A stretch of DNA of 64,000 bases from UBA1181 sp045639525. Its GTDB lineage: Bacteria; Bacteroidota; Bacteroidia; Bacteroidales; Paludibacteraceae. The position numbers and the translations under genes were made by a program. Of this stretch, positions 41,508 through 50,151 are shown piece by piece. How positions within the stretch are numbered: position 1 is the first letter of the stretch; every line of letters begins with the position of its first letter. The stretch spans positions 40,573-104,572 of the forward strand of contig JAZUDI010000079.1 of assembly GCA_045639525.1 (NCBI GenBank), read 5' to 3'. The notes beneath the pieces are model-generated. The model searched no databases. It had not been told where the DNA came from and was given only the letters and a program-made list of their open reading frames with translations.

Positions 41508-43204
41508 TCAAAAGGAGCATCCATATCATCCTATTTGTCGTAGCCGTTATCGCCGTCTACTTCATTTCGGAGCGCTATTTCTTCCGTATCGACTTAACCT
41601 CGGAGAAGCGCTATTCCCTATCGGATAACACAAAGAAACTGTTGCGATCCATGGATAAGGAGTTGGACGTTACGGTCTACTTGGATGGAGATCTCAATGC
41701 CGGATTCCTCCGTCTCAGAAAGGCGACCAAGGAGATGCTCGATGAATTCGACGCCTATGCGGGAGCAAAGGTTCGCTACACTTTCGACAACCCCTCCGCA
41801 GGCGCCACAAACGAAGAGCGCGACAAGAAGTACGAATCGTTGGAGAAAAGGGGAATGCGAGGCATTCTCGTACACGATAGGGACCAAGAGGGACAAGCGA
41901 TGCAGAAGGTGGTCTATCCTTGGATCGAAATCAGCTATAATGGCAAGACAAGGCCTGTTAATCTATTGAAGAATGTTCCAGACAAATCGGGAGAGGAGAA
42001 CCTCAACACTTCAATCGAGACCTTGGAGTATGAAATCACAGACGCTATCCGCCTCATGACCACCACGGATATTCCCAAAGTGGCCTTCTTGGAGGGACAT
42101 GGCGAGTGGGACCAACCCTTGGTGTACGATATGTCGCAGGAGTTGAGCCGCTACTATCAGGTGGACCGCGGCGCCATTACCGACGATCCCGCCATCCTCG
42201 ACCACTACAAGGCGCTCATCATAGCGGCACCTACGGAGAAATTCTCAGAAAAGGACAAGTATGCGATCGACCAATATATCATGAAGGGTGGTAAAGTGCT
42301 TTGGTTATTGGATGGCGCGCGTATCTCATTGGATAGTCTCTCCACCGCCTCTCAAACAGTGGGTATCGAAAACAACGTGAACTTGGGCGACCAACTCTTC
42401 AACTATGGTGTACGCATCAATGCCGACCTGGTACAAGATGTGCAATGCTTGCTGATTCCGGTAAACACGGCCCGTATGGGTGATCAACCGAAATATGAAC
42501 CTATGCCTTGGTACTACTCTCCGTTGGCACTTACCGTACCGGTCCACCCCATCTCTAAGAATTTGGCTCCAGTAAAGACTGAATTCGTCAGCTCCATCGA
42601 TTTCGTGAACAACGAGATGGATGTGAAGAAGACCCCACTTCTTGTCACCTCCACCGGAACACATGTTCAGAATGTTCCCTCCATCGTCAGTATGGATGTA
42701 GTAGGCGTGGAGAAGAACGGCTACTATTTCAACCGTCACAACCTGATGGTCGGCTCCGTCTTGGAGGGCGTCTTCCCATCCGCCTTCAAGAATAGAATGA
42801 TTCCTGAGGGTATCAAAACCACTGAAAAAAGCATTGCAGAGAGCAAGCCTACCAAAATGGTGGTCATCGCGGATGGCGATGTAATCCGCAACGATGTGCA
42901 AGGGAAGGGAGAGAATATGAATATCCTTCCGTTGGGCTACGACCGATACATGAACCAACAATTCGGCAACAAGGAGTTCCTTCTGAATGCGGTCAACTAC
43001 CTTACGGATGACGACGGATGGATGTCGCTCCGTTCCCGCGAGATTAAGCTCCGACTTTTGAACAAACCTGCCATCATCGGACAACGTACCTTCTGGCAAG
43101 TGACCAATGTTTTGCTTCCGCTTCTGTTAGTGGGAATATTCGGATTGGTCTTCAACTTCATCCGAAAGAGGAGATACACAGGGGAATTAAGAGCTAAGAG
43201 TTAA
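41504..43204 (+). CDS. gldG: GldG-like ABC-associated membrane protein
   Basis: The 566-residue protein has an N-terminal membrane helix (IIHILFVVAVIAVYFISERYFF-like, about 5-25), the GldG region FRIDLTSEKRYSLSDNTKKLL, a substrate-binding-like periplasmic domain (ELDVTVYLDGDLNAGFLRLRKATKEML, EIEDAIRLMTT-like, VAFLEGHGEWDQPLVYDMSQELSRYYQV) and a C-terminal helix (LLVGIFGLVFNFI) with basic end. In Flavobacteria it forms an ABC complex with GldA and GldF. ATG 41504 overlaps the gldD stop, which supports coupling. No gldF or gldA lies in this window. Confidence 0.9.
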   Translation: MIKRSIHIILFVVAVIAVYFISERYFFRIDLTSEKRYSLSDNTKKLLRSMDKELDVTVYLDGDLNAGFLRLRKATKEMLDEFDAYAGAKVRYTFDNPSAGATNEERDKKYESLEKRGMRGILVHDRDQEGQAMQKVVYPWIEISYNGKTRPVNLLKNVPDKSGEENLNTSIETLEYEITDAIRLMTTTDIPKVAFLEGHGEWDQPLVYDMSQELSRYYQVDRGAITDDPAILDHYKALIIAAPTEKFSEKDKYAIDQYIMKGGKVLWLLDGARISLDSLSTASQTVGIENNVNLGDQLFNYGVRINADLVQDVQCLLIPVNTARMGDQPKYEPMPWYYSPLALTVPVHPISKNLAPVKTEFVSSIDFVNNEMDVKKTPLLVTSTGTHVQNVPSIVSMDVVGVEKNGYYFNRHNLMVGSVLEGVFPSAFKNRMIPEGIKTTEKSIAESKPTKMVVIADGDVIRNDVQGKGENMNILPLGYDRYMNQQFGNKEFLLNAVNYLTDDDGWMSLRSREIKLRLLNKPAIIGQRTFWQVTNVLLPLLLVGIFGLVFNFIRKRRYTGELRAKS

Positions 43205-43245
43205 GGATTATCACAACGTATCAGTACAAGTATTATAAATAACTA

Positions 43246-43268
43246 GGGGCGTCCACAAGAGACGCCCC
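43246..43268. terminator. Hairpin between convergent gldG and serB
   Basis: GGGGCGTC (43246-43253) pairs perfectly with GACGCCCC (43261-43268) with a 7-nt loop. Neither side has a long T-run, so it may be a bidirectional but modest terminator. Confidence 0.6.
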
Positions 43269-43304
43269 GCTTCATTATTCAATATTCGAGATCAACAACT
43301 ACCC

Positions 43305-44528
43305 TCACATCGCCTCAATGTGCGAATCCCTGAATCCAAGGAAGTAGAGGATACCGTCCAAGCCGATGGTGGAGATCGCCTGCTGCGCATTCTCCTTCAC
43401 CTTTGGCTTCGCGTGGAAAGCGATGCCTAAGCCGGCAAGGTTCAACATCGGAAGGTCGTTCGCACCATCTCCCACAGCAATTACCTGCTCCAGTTCAATC
43501 TTCTCCACTTGGGCGATCAGATTCAATAACTCAGCTTTCCGCTTACCATCCACAATGTCACCCACATAGTTTCCCGTAAGTTTTCCGTCCACAATCTCCA
43601 ATTGGTTGGCATAGACATAGTCCACACCAAAACGTTGCTGCAAATAGCGGCCAAAATAGGTGAATCCTCCGGAAAGGATCGCAATCTTATATCCGCAACG
43701 CTTCAAAACCGTCATCAGACGATCGGCTCCCTCCATAATCGGAAGGTTCTCCGCAATGTCACGCATCACCGACTCGTCCAACCCCTTCAACAAGGCTACA
43801 CGACGGCGGAAACTCTCGCTGAAATCGATCTCACCACGCATGGCGGATTCCGTAATGGCACGCACCTGCTCACCCACGCCCGCACGATCCGCCAACTCGT
43901 CGATCACCTCGGTCTTGATCAAGGTGGAATCCATATCGAAGCAGATCAGACGACGGTTTCTGCGGTAAAGGTCATCGGTTTGGAAAGAGATATCAACACG
44001 TTCTTGCGCCGCTATCTCCATAAAACGCTTAGACAAGGCGCTCTTGTCTATCAATTCTCCACGAACGGAGAACTCGATACAGGAACGCACATTCTCCACA
44101 TCGCTCATATCCAAAGAGGGACGGCCGGAGAGACGTTTGATAGAGTCGATGTTCAGATGTTGCTCCGCCACCGCCTTAGAGACCAAAGCCATTTGGCGTG
44201 CCGTGATCACATGACCTAACATAGTCACCACAAAACGGTGCCTTCCTTGCTTGCCTGCCCACTGCATGTACTCTTCGGGAGAGACCGGAGAGAATCGTAC
44301 CTGAACACCCAACTCGGAACATTTGAAAAGAATCTCCTTCATGATGTTTCCCGAAACATTAGAATCATCGATCTTCACCAAGAAACCCAAGGAAAGAGTG
44401 TGGTGGATATCGGCCTGACCGGCATCCAAAATGGTGGTGCCATAGCGTCCCAAAATCTCAGTGACAGAGGCCGTCACACCCGGACGATCCTCACCATATA
44501 TACTGATCAAAATAATTTCACTCGTCAT
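43305..44528 (-). CDS. serB: Phosphoserine phosphatase with N-terminal ACT-like domains
   Basis: SerB hydrolyses phosphoserine to serine. The 407-residue protein has ACT-type regulatory sequences in about 1-180 (LISIYGEDRPGVTASVTEIL, VVTMLGHVITARQMALVSK) and a HAD phosphatase domain with CFDMDSTLIKTEVIDELA (nucleophile Asp), AILSGGFTYFGRYLQ and GDGANDLPMLNLAGLGIAFHAKP. The ACT part suggests feedback by serine or another amino acid. It follows xseB by 34 bp in a minus-strand operon with xseA. Confidence 0.96.
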   Translation of the reverse strand: MTSEIILISIYGEDRPGVTASVTEILGRYGTTILDAGQADIHHTLSLGFLVKIDDSNVSGNIMKEILFKCSELGVQVRFSPVSPEEYMQWAGKQGRHRFVVTMLGHVITARQMALVSKAVAEQHLNIDSIKRLSGRPSLDMSDVENVRSCIEFSVRGELIDKSALSKRFMEIAAQERVDISFQTDDLYRRNRRLICFDMDSTLIKTEVIDELADRAGVGEQVRAITESAMRGEIDFSESFRRRVALLKGLDESVMRDIAENLPIMEGADRLMTVLKRCGYKIAILSGGFTYFGRYLQQRFGVDYVYANQLEIVDGKLTGNYVGDIVDGKRKAELLNLIAQVEKIELEQVIAVGDGANDLPMLNLAGLGIAFHAKPKVKENAQQAISTIGLDGILYFLGFRDSHIEAM

Positions 44529-44562
44529 AAATCCGTAATAGTAAGTTTAAAAAGTAAGGCAT

Positions 44563-44748
44563 TTATTCCAAAAATTTCTCCACCTCTCCCGATGTGAGAT
44601 AGAGTTTATCCTTGCAGAATTTGAGCAATTCCTTCGCACGCTTGGCCTGCTTGGTAAGGTTATCCATATCGGGCTCGCCATTCTCCAAGTGGTCCAATAT
44701 CTCCTTTAATTCAGCCATAGCCGCCTTATAGGTCATCTCCTTCTTCAT
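44563..44748 (-). CDS. xseB: Exonuclease VII small subunit
   Basis: The 61-residue protein has the XseB signature of a helical hairpin (MTYKAAMAELKEILDHLENGEPDMDNLTKQAKRAKELLKFCKDKL; summarised here as two helices). Its start overlaps the end of xseA by 23 bp, the normal order in this complex, and the product binds the large subunit to form exonuclease VII. Confidence 0.94.
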   Translation of the reverse strand: MKKEMTYKAAMAELKEILDHLENGEPDMDNLTKQAKRAKELLKFCKDKLYLTSGEVEKFLE

Positions 44749-46009
44749 ATATCTCTGATTTATCTATTATACTTTCCACACGTCCATCTTGCCAATAAGT
44801 GATCAACCTATCGCCCTTCTTTAAGCCATTAGCATGTGTCACCACCCTTCCATCGCAGACGGTCAGCGAATATCCCTTTTTCAGTATCGCCTCCGGAGAT
44901 ACCAAAGTTAACGATTTCTCCATCAATTCCAAACGATGAGCCTCATTCCTTAAACAACCTCGTAAAGCAGTGGCAAGATGATCTTCCATAGTCTCTGTCG
45001 CCTGCAAAGCAGATTGGAGAGTCAGCCTGAAACCACTCGACAAGGCGTGGGAGAGGTACTCCAAAGAGCGTGTCTCTTCCTGTATGACACGATTGATCAC
45101 CTGCGTCAAGGAGTGTTTCATCTCCACCCATTCAGCCTCCAAATTCATCATCTCCTCCACCAAGAAGGCTGCCGCGGCGGTAGGCGTCTTGCAACGGACA
45201 GCCGCCACCATATCAACCACCGATTCATCTCGGTCGTGACCGATACCCGTAATCACCGGCAGCGGGAAATTCGCCACATTGCTAGCCAAGGCGTAATCAT
45301 CGAAGGCCACCATATCTGTCGTCGCGCCACCTCCTCGGATGATCACCACCACATCATAATCCTCCATCTTCTGATAGATCGCATCCATGGCGGCAATCAC
45401 GCTTGGAACAGTGCGGTCTCCCTGCATCACGGCAGAGAAGAGCGTAGGCGCAAAGCCAAATCGGTTGCCGTCCGCCATCAATTGGTCGCAGAAATCACCA
45501 TAACCAGCAGCGGTTCCGGAGGATATCACCGCGATACGTCTTGCCGGAAGAGGGAATTCCACCTCCCTATTCATATCCCAGACGCCATCCTCCTTCAACT
45601 GGGCGATCGTCTCTTGCCGCTTCCGTGCCATATCACCCAGCGTAAAAGAGGGATCGATGTCGCGAATCGTCAATTGCAAACCATATTGTTCGTGGAAGGT
45701 AAGCGAGACCGCCACCAAGACCTTCATGCCCGGAGAGAGCATCTCTCCAGTCGCGGAGAAGAAGTAGGATTTCATCAATTTATAGGTACTCTGCCAGATG
45801 ACAGCGCTCACCTTTGCCTCAATGAGCCGCCCGGAGGTGCCCTTATCGACCAAATTCAGATAGCAATGACCATTCGCATTCTCCCGCAACTCACTGATTT
45901 CGGCGCGCACCCAATAGACCGCATCGAAAGTATCAGCCAAGACCTCCTTGACTTGAACAAGGAAATCCTTCAGAGAAAGGGAGTTGGTGGATAGGTTATC
46001 TACATCCAT
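44726..46009 (-). CDS. xseA: Exonuclease VII large subunit
   Basis: The 427-residue XseA has the N-terminal OB fold (VYWVRAEISELRENANGHCYLNLVD), the central catalytic block (FPLPARRIAVISSGTAAGYGDFCDQL, VVIIRGGGATTDMVAFDDYALASNVANFPLPVITGIGHDRDESVVDMVA, here outlined) and a C-terminal coiled coil. It degrades single-stranded DNA from both ends with XseB. It is the first gene of xseA-xseB-serB. Confidence 0.96.
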   Translation of the reverse strand: MDVDNLSTNSLSLKDFLVQVKEVLADTFDAVYWVRAEISELRENANGHCYLNLVDKGTSGRLIEAKVSAVIWQSTYKLMKSYFFSATGEMLSPGMKVLVAVSLTFHEQYGLQLTIRDIDPSFTLGDMARKRQETIAQLKEDGVWDMNREVEFPLPARRIAVISSGTAAGYGDFCDQLMADGNRFGFAPTLFSAVMQGDRTVPSVIAAMDAIYQKMEDYDVVVIIRGGGATTDMVAFDDYALASNVANFPLPVITGIGHDRDESVVDMVAAVRCKTPTAAAAFLVEEMMNLEAEWVEMKHSLTQVINRVIQEETRSLEYLSHALSSGFRLTLQSALQATETMEDHLATALRGCLRNEAHRLELMEKSLTLVSPEAILKKGYSLTVCDGRVVTHANGLKKGDRLITYWQDGRVESIIDKSEIYEEGDDL

Positions 46010-46013
46010 AATT

Positions 46014-46048
46014 AAGAAAAAAGAAGCCCATCTATAAAGATGAGCTTC
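46014..46048 (-). terminator. Terminator of rpsT
   Basis: On the minus strand GAAGCTCATCT and AGATGGGCTTC (46048-46038 and 46033-46023) form an 11-bp stem, one G-T pair, with a short loop, followed by TTTTTT. Confidence 0.88.
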
Positions 46049-46078
46049 AATCTATAAGTTACAACTGAGTGACACAGA

Positions 46079-46330
46079 TTACATCTTGCTGATCATCTTA
46101 GCCAACTTAGATTTCAAGTTAGACGCCTTGTTCTTGTGAATTACGTTAGTCTTAACCAACTTATCCAACATTGAAGATACCTCTGGAAGTCTCTTAACTG
46201 CCTCGTCCTTGTCCTTAGTAGCTCTCAAGTCACGAACGGCGTTACGAGCTGTCTTTGCATAGTATCTATTTTGCAATCTCTTTGCCTCAGCTTGTCTGAC
46301 TCTCTTGATTGATGATTTGTGATTTGCCAT
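46079..46330 (-). CDS. rpsT: Ribosomal protein S20
   Basis: The 83-residue basic protein begins ANHKSSIKRVRQAEAKRLQN and continues RYYAKTARNAVRDLR, the S20 signature of a three-helix bundle that binds 16S rRNA. Codons are of the highly expressed kind. It follows the tRNA-Glu gene on the minus strand and ends at a clear terminator. Confidence 0.97.
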   Translation of the reverse strand: MANHKSSIKRVRQAEAKRLQNRYYAKTARNAVRDLRATKDKDEAVKRLPEVSSMLDKLVKTNVIHKNKASNLKSKLAKMISKM

Positions 46331-46360
46331 TTTTTTAATATGTCTTTATTGTTTATTTAG

Positions 46361-46432
46361 TAGCCTCTAGGGGAGTCGAACCCCTCTTTAGAGAATGAAA
46401 ATCTCTCGTCCTAACCGATAGACGAAGAGGCC
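46361..46432 (-). tRNA. tRNA-Glu (anticodon TTC)
   Basis: The minus strand folds as a tRNA: acceptor GGCCTCT/AGAGGCT, D-arm CGTCTATCGGTTAGGACG, anticodon stem AGAGA-TTTTCAT-TCTCT with anticodon TTC, and T-arm GGGGTTCGACTCCCC. The CCA is not encoded. It lies 30 bp upstream of rpsT and has its own promoter. Confidence 0.96.
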
Positions 46433-46471
46433 AGCCTCCTTTGCTTTGATTCTTTCGTTTCAAATGCGGTG

Positions 46472-46503
46472 CAAAAGTAACGCGAAATTTTGGATATTAC
46501 AAC
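46472..46503 (-). promoter_or_regulatory. Promoter of tRNA-Glu
   Basis: The minus strand has GTTG (46503-46500), a 20-bp spacer and TACTTTTG (46479-46472). Confidence 0.7.
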
Positions 46504-46550
46504 TTTTTCGGTCACTTTTTAACAAAAAACTGTCTATCGGTATGTAACTG

Positions 46551-47156
46551 TCAATGAACGCTTTGTTCCCGCGACTTCTCACCAAGGTAGCCTCCGTGGT
46601 GTCTTTTCGCATATTCTTGATTGGTAAAAGCGATCGCTTTCATGGTGCTGACGACCAGTATATCGCCAATCACCGTCATGGTCGTGGTGGAGGTTGTCGG
46701 CGTCAACCCCAAGGCGCAAACCTCTTTCGGATTACCCGTACAGAGAAGCGCATCTGCATCCTTCGCCAATTGACTGTCGCCGTTTCCTGTGATCACAATA
46801 AACTTGATGCCAGGCCGGAGACCTCGAGCCAACGGAATCAGCTCCAAAATCTCACGCGTCTTCCCCGAATTGGAGATCAGCAGCATCACATCGTTCTCCT
46901 GCAACAATCCCAAATCACCATGTTGCGCCTCACTTGGGTGGAGGAATACGGCCGGCGTTCCTGTCGAACTGAAGGTGGTGGCGATATTCAAGGCGATCTG
47001 ACCCGCCTTTCCCATACCGCTGGTCACCAACTTACCCCTCTTCTCGTGAACCTGCTCGACGATGAGTTTCACCGCCTTCTCATAGTCCTTCGTGATAGGG
47101 ATGTTCAGGACCGCATCGGCCTCTTTTCTTATAATATCTTCAATCTCCTGCTTCAT
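46551..47156 (-). CDS. SIS-domain sugar-phosphate isomerase (KpsF/GutQ-like), without CBS domains
   Basis: The 201-residue protein has one SIS domain (KLVTSGMGKAGQIALNIATTFSSTGTPAVFLHPSEAQHGDLGLL, and LISNSGKTREILELIP) as in arabinose-5-phosphate isomerases that start Kdo synthesis. Full-length family members have two C-terminal CBS domains that are absent here. Its exact substrate is thus uncertain. The ATG at 47156 is chosen: it sits 13 bp after the gyrB stop codon and begins the conserved helix MKQEIEDIIRKEADAV, while the longer reading would lie inside gyrB. It is co-transcribed with gyrB. Confidence 0.85.
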   Translation of the reverse strand: MKQEIEDIIRKEADAVLNIPITKDYEKAVKLIVEQVHEKRGKLVTSGMGKAGQIALNIATTFSSTGTPAVFLHPSEAQHGDLGLLQENDVMLLISNSGKTREILELIPLARGLRPGIKFIVITGNGDSQLAKDADALLCTGNPKEVCALGLTPTTSTTTMTVIGDILVVSTMKAIAFTNQEYAKRHHGGYLGEKSREQSVH

Positions 47157-47169
47157 TTCAGCATATCCG

Positions 47170-49113
47170 TTATGCGTCAATTGTAGCGTATGTGGCGTTC
47201 TCCTCAATGAATTGGCGACGTGGAGCCACGTCATCACCCATCAACATAGAGAAGGTGTAGTCCGCTTGCGCACCATTCTCGATGGCCACTTGACGGAGTG
47301 TGCGGTTCTCTGGATTCATGGTGGTTGACCACAACTGCTCCGCACTCATCTCACCCAAACCTTTGTATCGTTGGATATTCACAGAGTTCTCGTTTCCGCT
47401 CGCATACTTGTCTATGAACGCCTGCTTTTGTTGGTCAGTCCAGCAATACTCCTCCACATTACCCTTCTTGCAAAGATACAATGGAGGTGCGGCGATATAG
47501 ACATATCCCTTCTCTATCAACTCACGCATGTGGCGGAAGAAGAAGGTAAGGATAAGGGTGTCGATGTGGCTACCATCGACATCGGCATCGGTCATGATGA
47601 TGATCTTATGGTAACGAAGCTTTTCGGTATTCAACGCCTTCGCGTCGTCAGCCGTTCCAATCGTCACGCCCAACGCGGTATAGATATTCTTGATTTCTTC
47701 GCTTTCAAGCACCTTATGCGGCATAGCCTTCTCCACATTCAAAATCTTACCTCTCAAAGGCAAAATAGCTTGTGTGGTACGGTTACGGCCCTGCTTTGCG
47801 GTACCACCTGCGGAATCTCCCTCGACAAGGAACAACTCGCAGTTCTCAGGATTCTTATCAGAGCAATCGGCCAATTTTCCTGGCAAACCGGCACCTCCCA
47901 TAGGGGACTTTCTCTGCACAAGGTCACGCGCCTTACGTGCGGCGATACGGGCACGGGCGGCCAAAATCACCTTGTCAACAATGGCACGCGCCTCCTTTGG
48001 ATGCTCTTCCAAATAGTTGGTGAGCGCCTCTCCAACAGCTTGTTGCACAATACCGGAAACGTCGTCGTTACCCAACTTAGTCTTCGTTTGTCCCTCAAAC
48101 TGAGGCTCCGCCACCTTTACGGAGATAACAGCGGTAAGACCCTCACGGAAGTCATCACCATTGATATCCACCTTCGCCTTCTCCAACATTTTGGAATCCT
48201 CGGCGTATTTCTTCAATGTTCTAGTCAACGCCATACGGAAACCGGTCACGTGTGTACCACCTTCGATGGTGTTGATGTTGTTCACATAGGAGTGAATGTT
48301 CTCGTTATAAGAGGTGTTGTAGGTCATAGCGACCTCAACTGGCGTGCCATACTTGTCGGTGTTGATGTGGATCACATCAGGAATCAAGTGTTCGCGGGTA
48401 CTGTCCAAATACTCGACAAACTCGCCCAAGCCTCTCTCCGAATGGAAAGTATCCGCACGGAACTTGCCCTCCTCAACCTCCTCGCGGTGGTCGGTCAACG
48501 TGATGCTGATTCCAGCGTTCAAATAGGCCAAATCACGCAAACGGTTGGCAAGAATATCGTATTTGTAAACGGTCTCCGTGAAGATGGATCCATCGGGATG
48601 GAATGTCACCTTGGTACCAGTCTTATCAGCAGTGCCCACCTCTTTCACAGCATACAAAGGCTTACCGCAAGCATACTCCTGAATGTAACGTTTCCCGCCA
48701 CGGCAAACCTCTGCCACCAACTTCGTGGAAAGTGCGTTCACACAAGAGACACCCACACCGTGCAAACCACCAGAAACCTTATAGGTTCCCTTGTCGAATT
48801 TACCACCGGCGTGCAACACGGTCATAACAACCTCCAACGCTGATTTTTTCTCTTTCTCGTGGAAATCTACTGGAATACCACGTCCATCATCCTCCACGGA
48901 GATAGAGTTATCTTCCCAAATATCCACCAAGATATTTTTACAATACCCGGCCAACGCCTCATCAATGGAGTTATCAACGACCTCATACACCAAGTGGTGC
49001 AAACCACGTTCGCTGATATCGCCAATATACATGGCTGGACGCTTTCTAACCGCCTCCAAACCCTCCAAGACCTGGATGTTTTTCGCGGAATAAGAGGTGT
49101 TTTCTTCGCTCAT
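47170..49113 (-). CDS. gyrB: DNA gyrase subunit B
   Basis: The 647-residue protein has the GHKL ATPase region (MYIGDISERGLHHLVYEVVDNSIDEALAGY, DDGRGIPVDFHEKE, VLHAGGKFDKGTYKVSGGLHGVGVSCVNALS; fragments only), the transducer domain, and the TOPRIM part (FLVEGDSAGGTAKQGRNR, IIMTDADVDGSHIDTL) with the closing QRYKGLGEMSAEQLW block. The length and end fit GyrB rather than ParE. With GyrA it introduces negative supercoils. It has its own promoter. Confidence 0.96.
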   Translation of the reverse strand: MSEENTSYSAKNIQVLEGLEAVRKRPAMYIGDISERGLHHLVYEVVDNSIDEALAGYCKNILVDIWEDNSISVEDDGRGIPVDFHEKEKKSALEVVMTVLHAGGKFDKGTYKVSGGLHGVGVSCVNALSTKLVAEVCRGGKRYIQEYACGKPLYAVKEVGTADKTGTKVTFHPDGSIFTETVYKYDILANRLRDLAYLNAGISITLTDHREEVEEGKFRADTFHSERGLGEFVEYLDSTREHLIPDVIHINTDKYGTPVEVAMTYNTSYNENIHSYVNNINTIEGGTHVTGFRMALTRTLKKYAEDSKMLEKAKVDINGDDFREGLTAVISVKVAEPQFEGQTKTKLGNDDVSGIVQQAVGEALTNYLEEHPKEARAIVDKVILAARARIAARKARDLVQRKSPMGGAGLPGKLADCSDKNPENCELFLVEGDSAGGTAKQGRNRTTQAILPLRGKILNVEKAMPHKVLESEEIKNIYTALGVTIGTADDAKALNTEKLRYHKIIIMTDADVDGSHIDTLILTFFFRHMRELIEKGYVYIAAPPLYLCKKGNVEEYCWTDQQKQAFIDKYASGNENSVNIQRYKGLGEMSAEQLWSTTMNPENRTLRQVAIENGAQADYTFSMLMGDDVAPRRQFIEENATYATIDA

Positions 49114-49181
49114 ATTATATTCGAATTTATTTCTTCAATTTTTAAGCCGACACAACAGGACATCCGTCGTGATATAGCGAA

Positions 49182-49213
49182 CAAATATAGTAAATTTTGT
49201 TCAAACCAACAAA
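49182..49213 (-). promoter_or_regulatory. Promoter of gyrB
   Basis: The minus strand has TTTG (49213-49210), a 20-bp spacer and TATATTTG (49189-49182). The leader is about 70 nt. I see no gene in 49114-49349. Confidence 0.75.
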
Positions 49214-49349
49214 AGGAAAATGCATCTCCTTTGGGACATTCCCTATGCCCCTTATTTAGACACAATAAAAAAACAGGGAACAGGAGATTTCCAGGCGACG
49301 TATAGACAAGAAAGGAGACAAGAATCCGCTTGCCTCCTAACCACTTTAA

Positions 49350-50132
49350 CTACTTATTTTTATGATATTCCGATTCGATATAATGGCTGAAAGTCTGGAA
49401 TGCCTCTTTCCCGAAAATAGGAGCCAGAGCACTCAATCGTTTCGCCATCTTTTGACCAGCGCCACGTTTAATGATTCCCGGAACTTTCCATTCCGGATGT
49501 GCCGCCAGCTCCACGAATTCCCACGGATGGAAGTAGATGACAAACAAGCCGTCGCAACGATGGGTCCATTTACACAGTAATTTGTATATCCACCACGGAT
49601 AATTATGAAACGCCAGCCAGAAGAGCGGAATGCGCAGCCACGGCGTCACAGAGGTGGGAATCTCCAACACCTTGTCCGTCATAAATGGGAGGCGAGGCAA
49701 ATCCCTATGGTTGTAGCGGCCAGGAATACAGGTCGGATGAAGGGATGAATCGTAGGCGTAACCTGCCTGGGCCAAAGCCTCATACGAAACATTTCCCATA
49801 CGAGGTTGTCGATACCCACGCACTTCCACACCGCCAATCTCCTGCAAAATCGGCTTGCTACGCGCCGCATCGCTGTCCACTGGATTAAAATGGTCACATC
49901 CATGGCTGGCCAATTCATGGCCATCCGCCACGATCTGACGAATCAACTCTGGGGCATTCTCCGCGAAATTGGTGGTACAGAAAAAAGTGGCCTTCGCCCC
50001 CATCTCCTTCAATGTCTGTAAGATGGTCCTGGTACCCTCTTTCGAGACACGCATAGACTCCTCGAAGGAGATCTCCACGCCGTGCTCCTTGGGTAAATCA
50101 AACTCCTCTATGTCAAAACTCAATAGTATCAT
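49350..50132 (-). CDS. Polysaccharide deacetylase (NodB-like)
   Basis: The 260-residue protein has the NodB fold with the metal-binding Asp in LLSFDIEEFDLP, the HELASHGCDHFNPVD block carrying His and the catalytic GYRQPRMGNVSYEAL region. There is no signal peptide, so it may act in the cytoplasm or at the inner face of the membrane. It follows a GT2 glycosyltransferase and a GT39-like membrane protein in a minus-strand operon, so it probably deacetylates a lipid-linked sugar or other envelope glycan. Confidence 0.87.
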   Translation of the reverse strand: MILLSFDIEEFDLPKEHGVEISFEESMRVSKEGTRTILQTLKEMGAKATFFCTTNFAENAPELIRQIVADGHELASHGCDHFNPVDSDAARSKPILQEIGGVEVRGYRQPRMGNVSYEALAQAGYAYDSSLHPTCIPGRYNHRDLPRLPFMTDKVLEIPTSVTPWLRIPLFWLAFHNYPWWIYKLLCKWTHRCDGLFVIYFHPWEFVELAAHPEWKVPGIIKRGAGQKMAKRLSALAPIFGKEAFQTFSHYIESEYHKNK

Positions 50133-50151
50133 TGCCGCAAACTAATTATAA

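Noticed and set aside
47371..48843. Plus-strand frame of 490 codons
   Set aside because: It is antisense to gyrB, a certain gene, and has no domain of its own.
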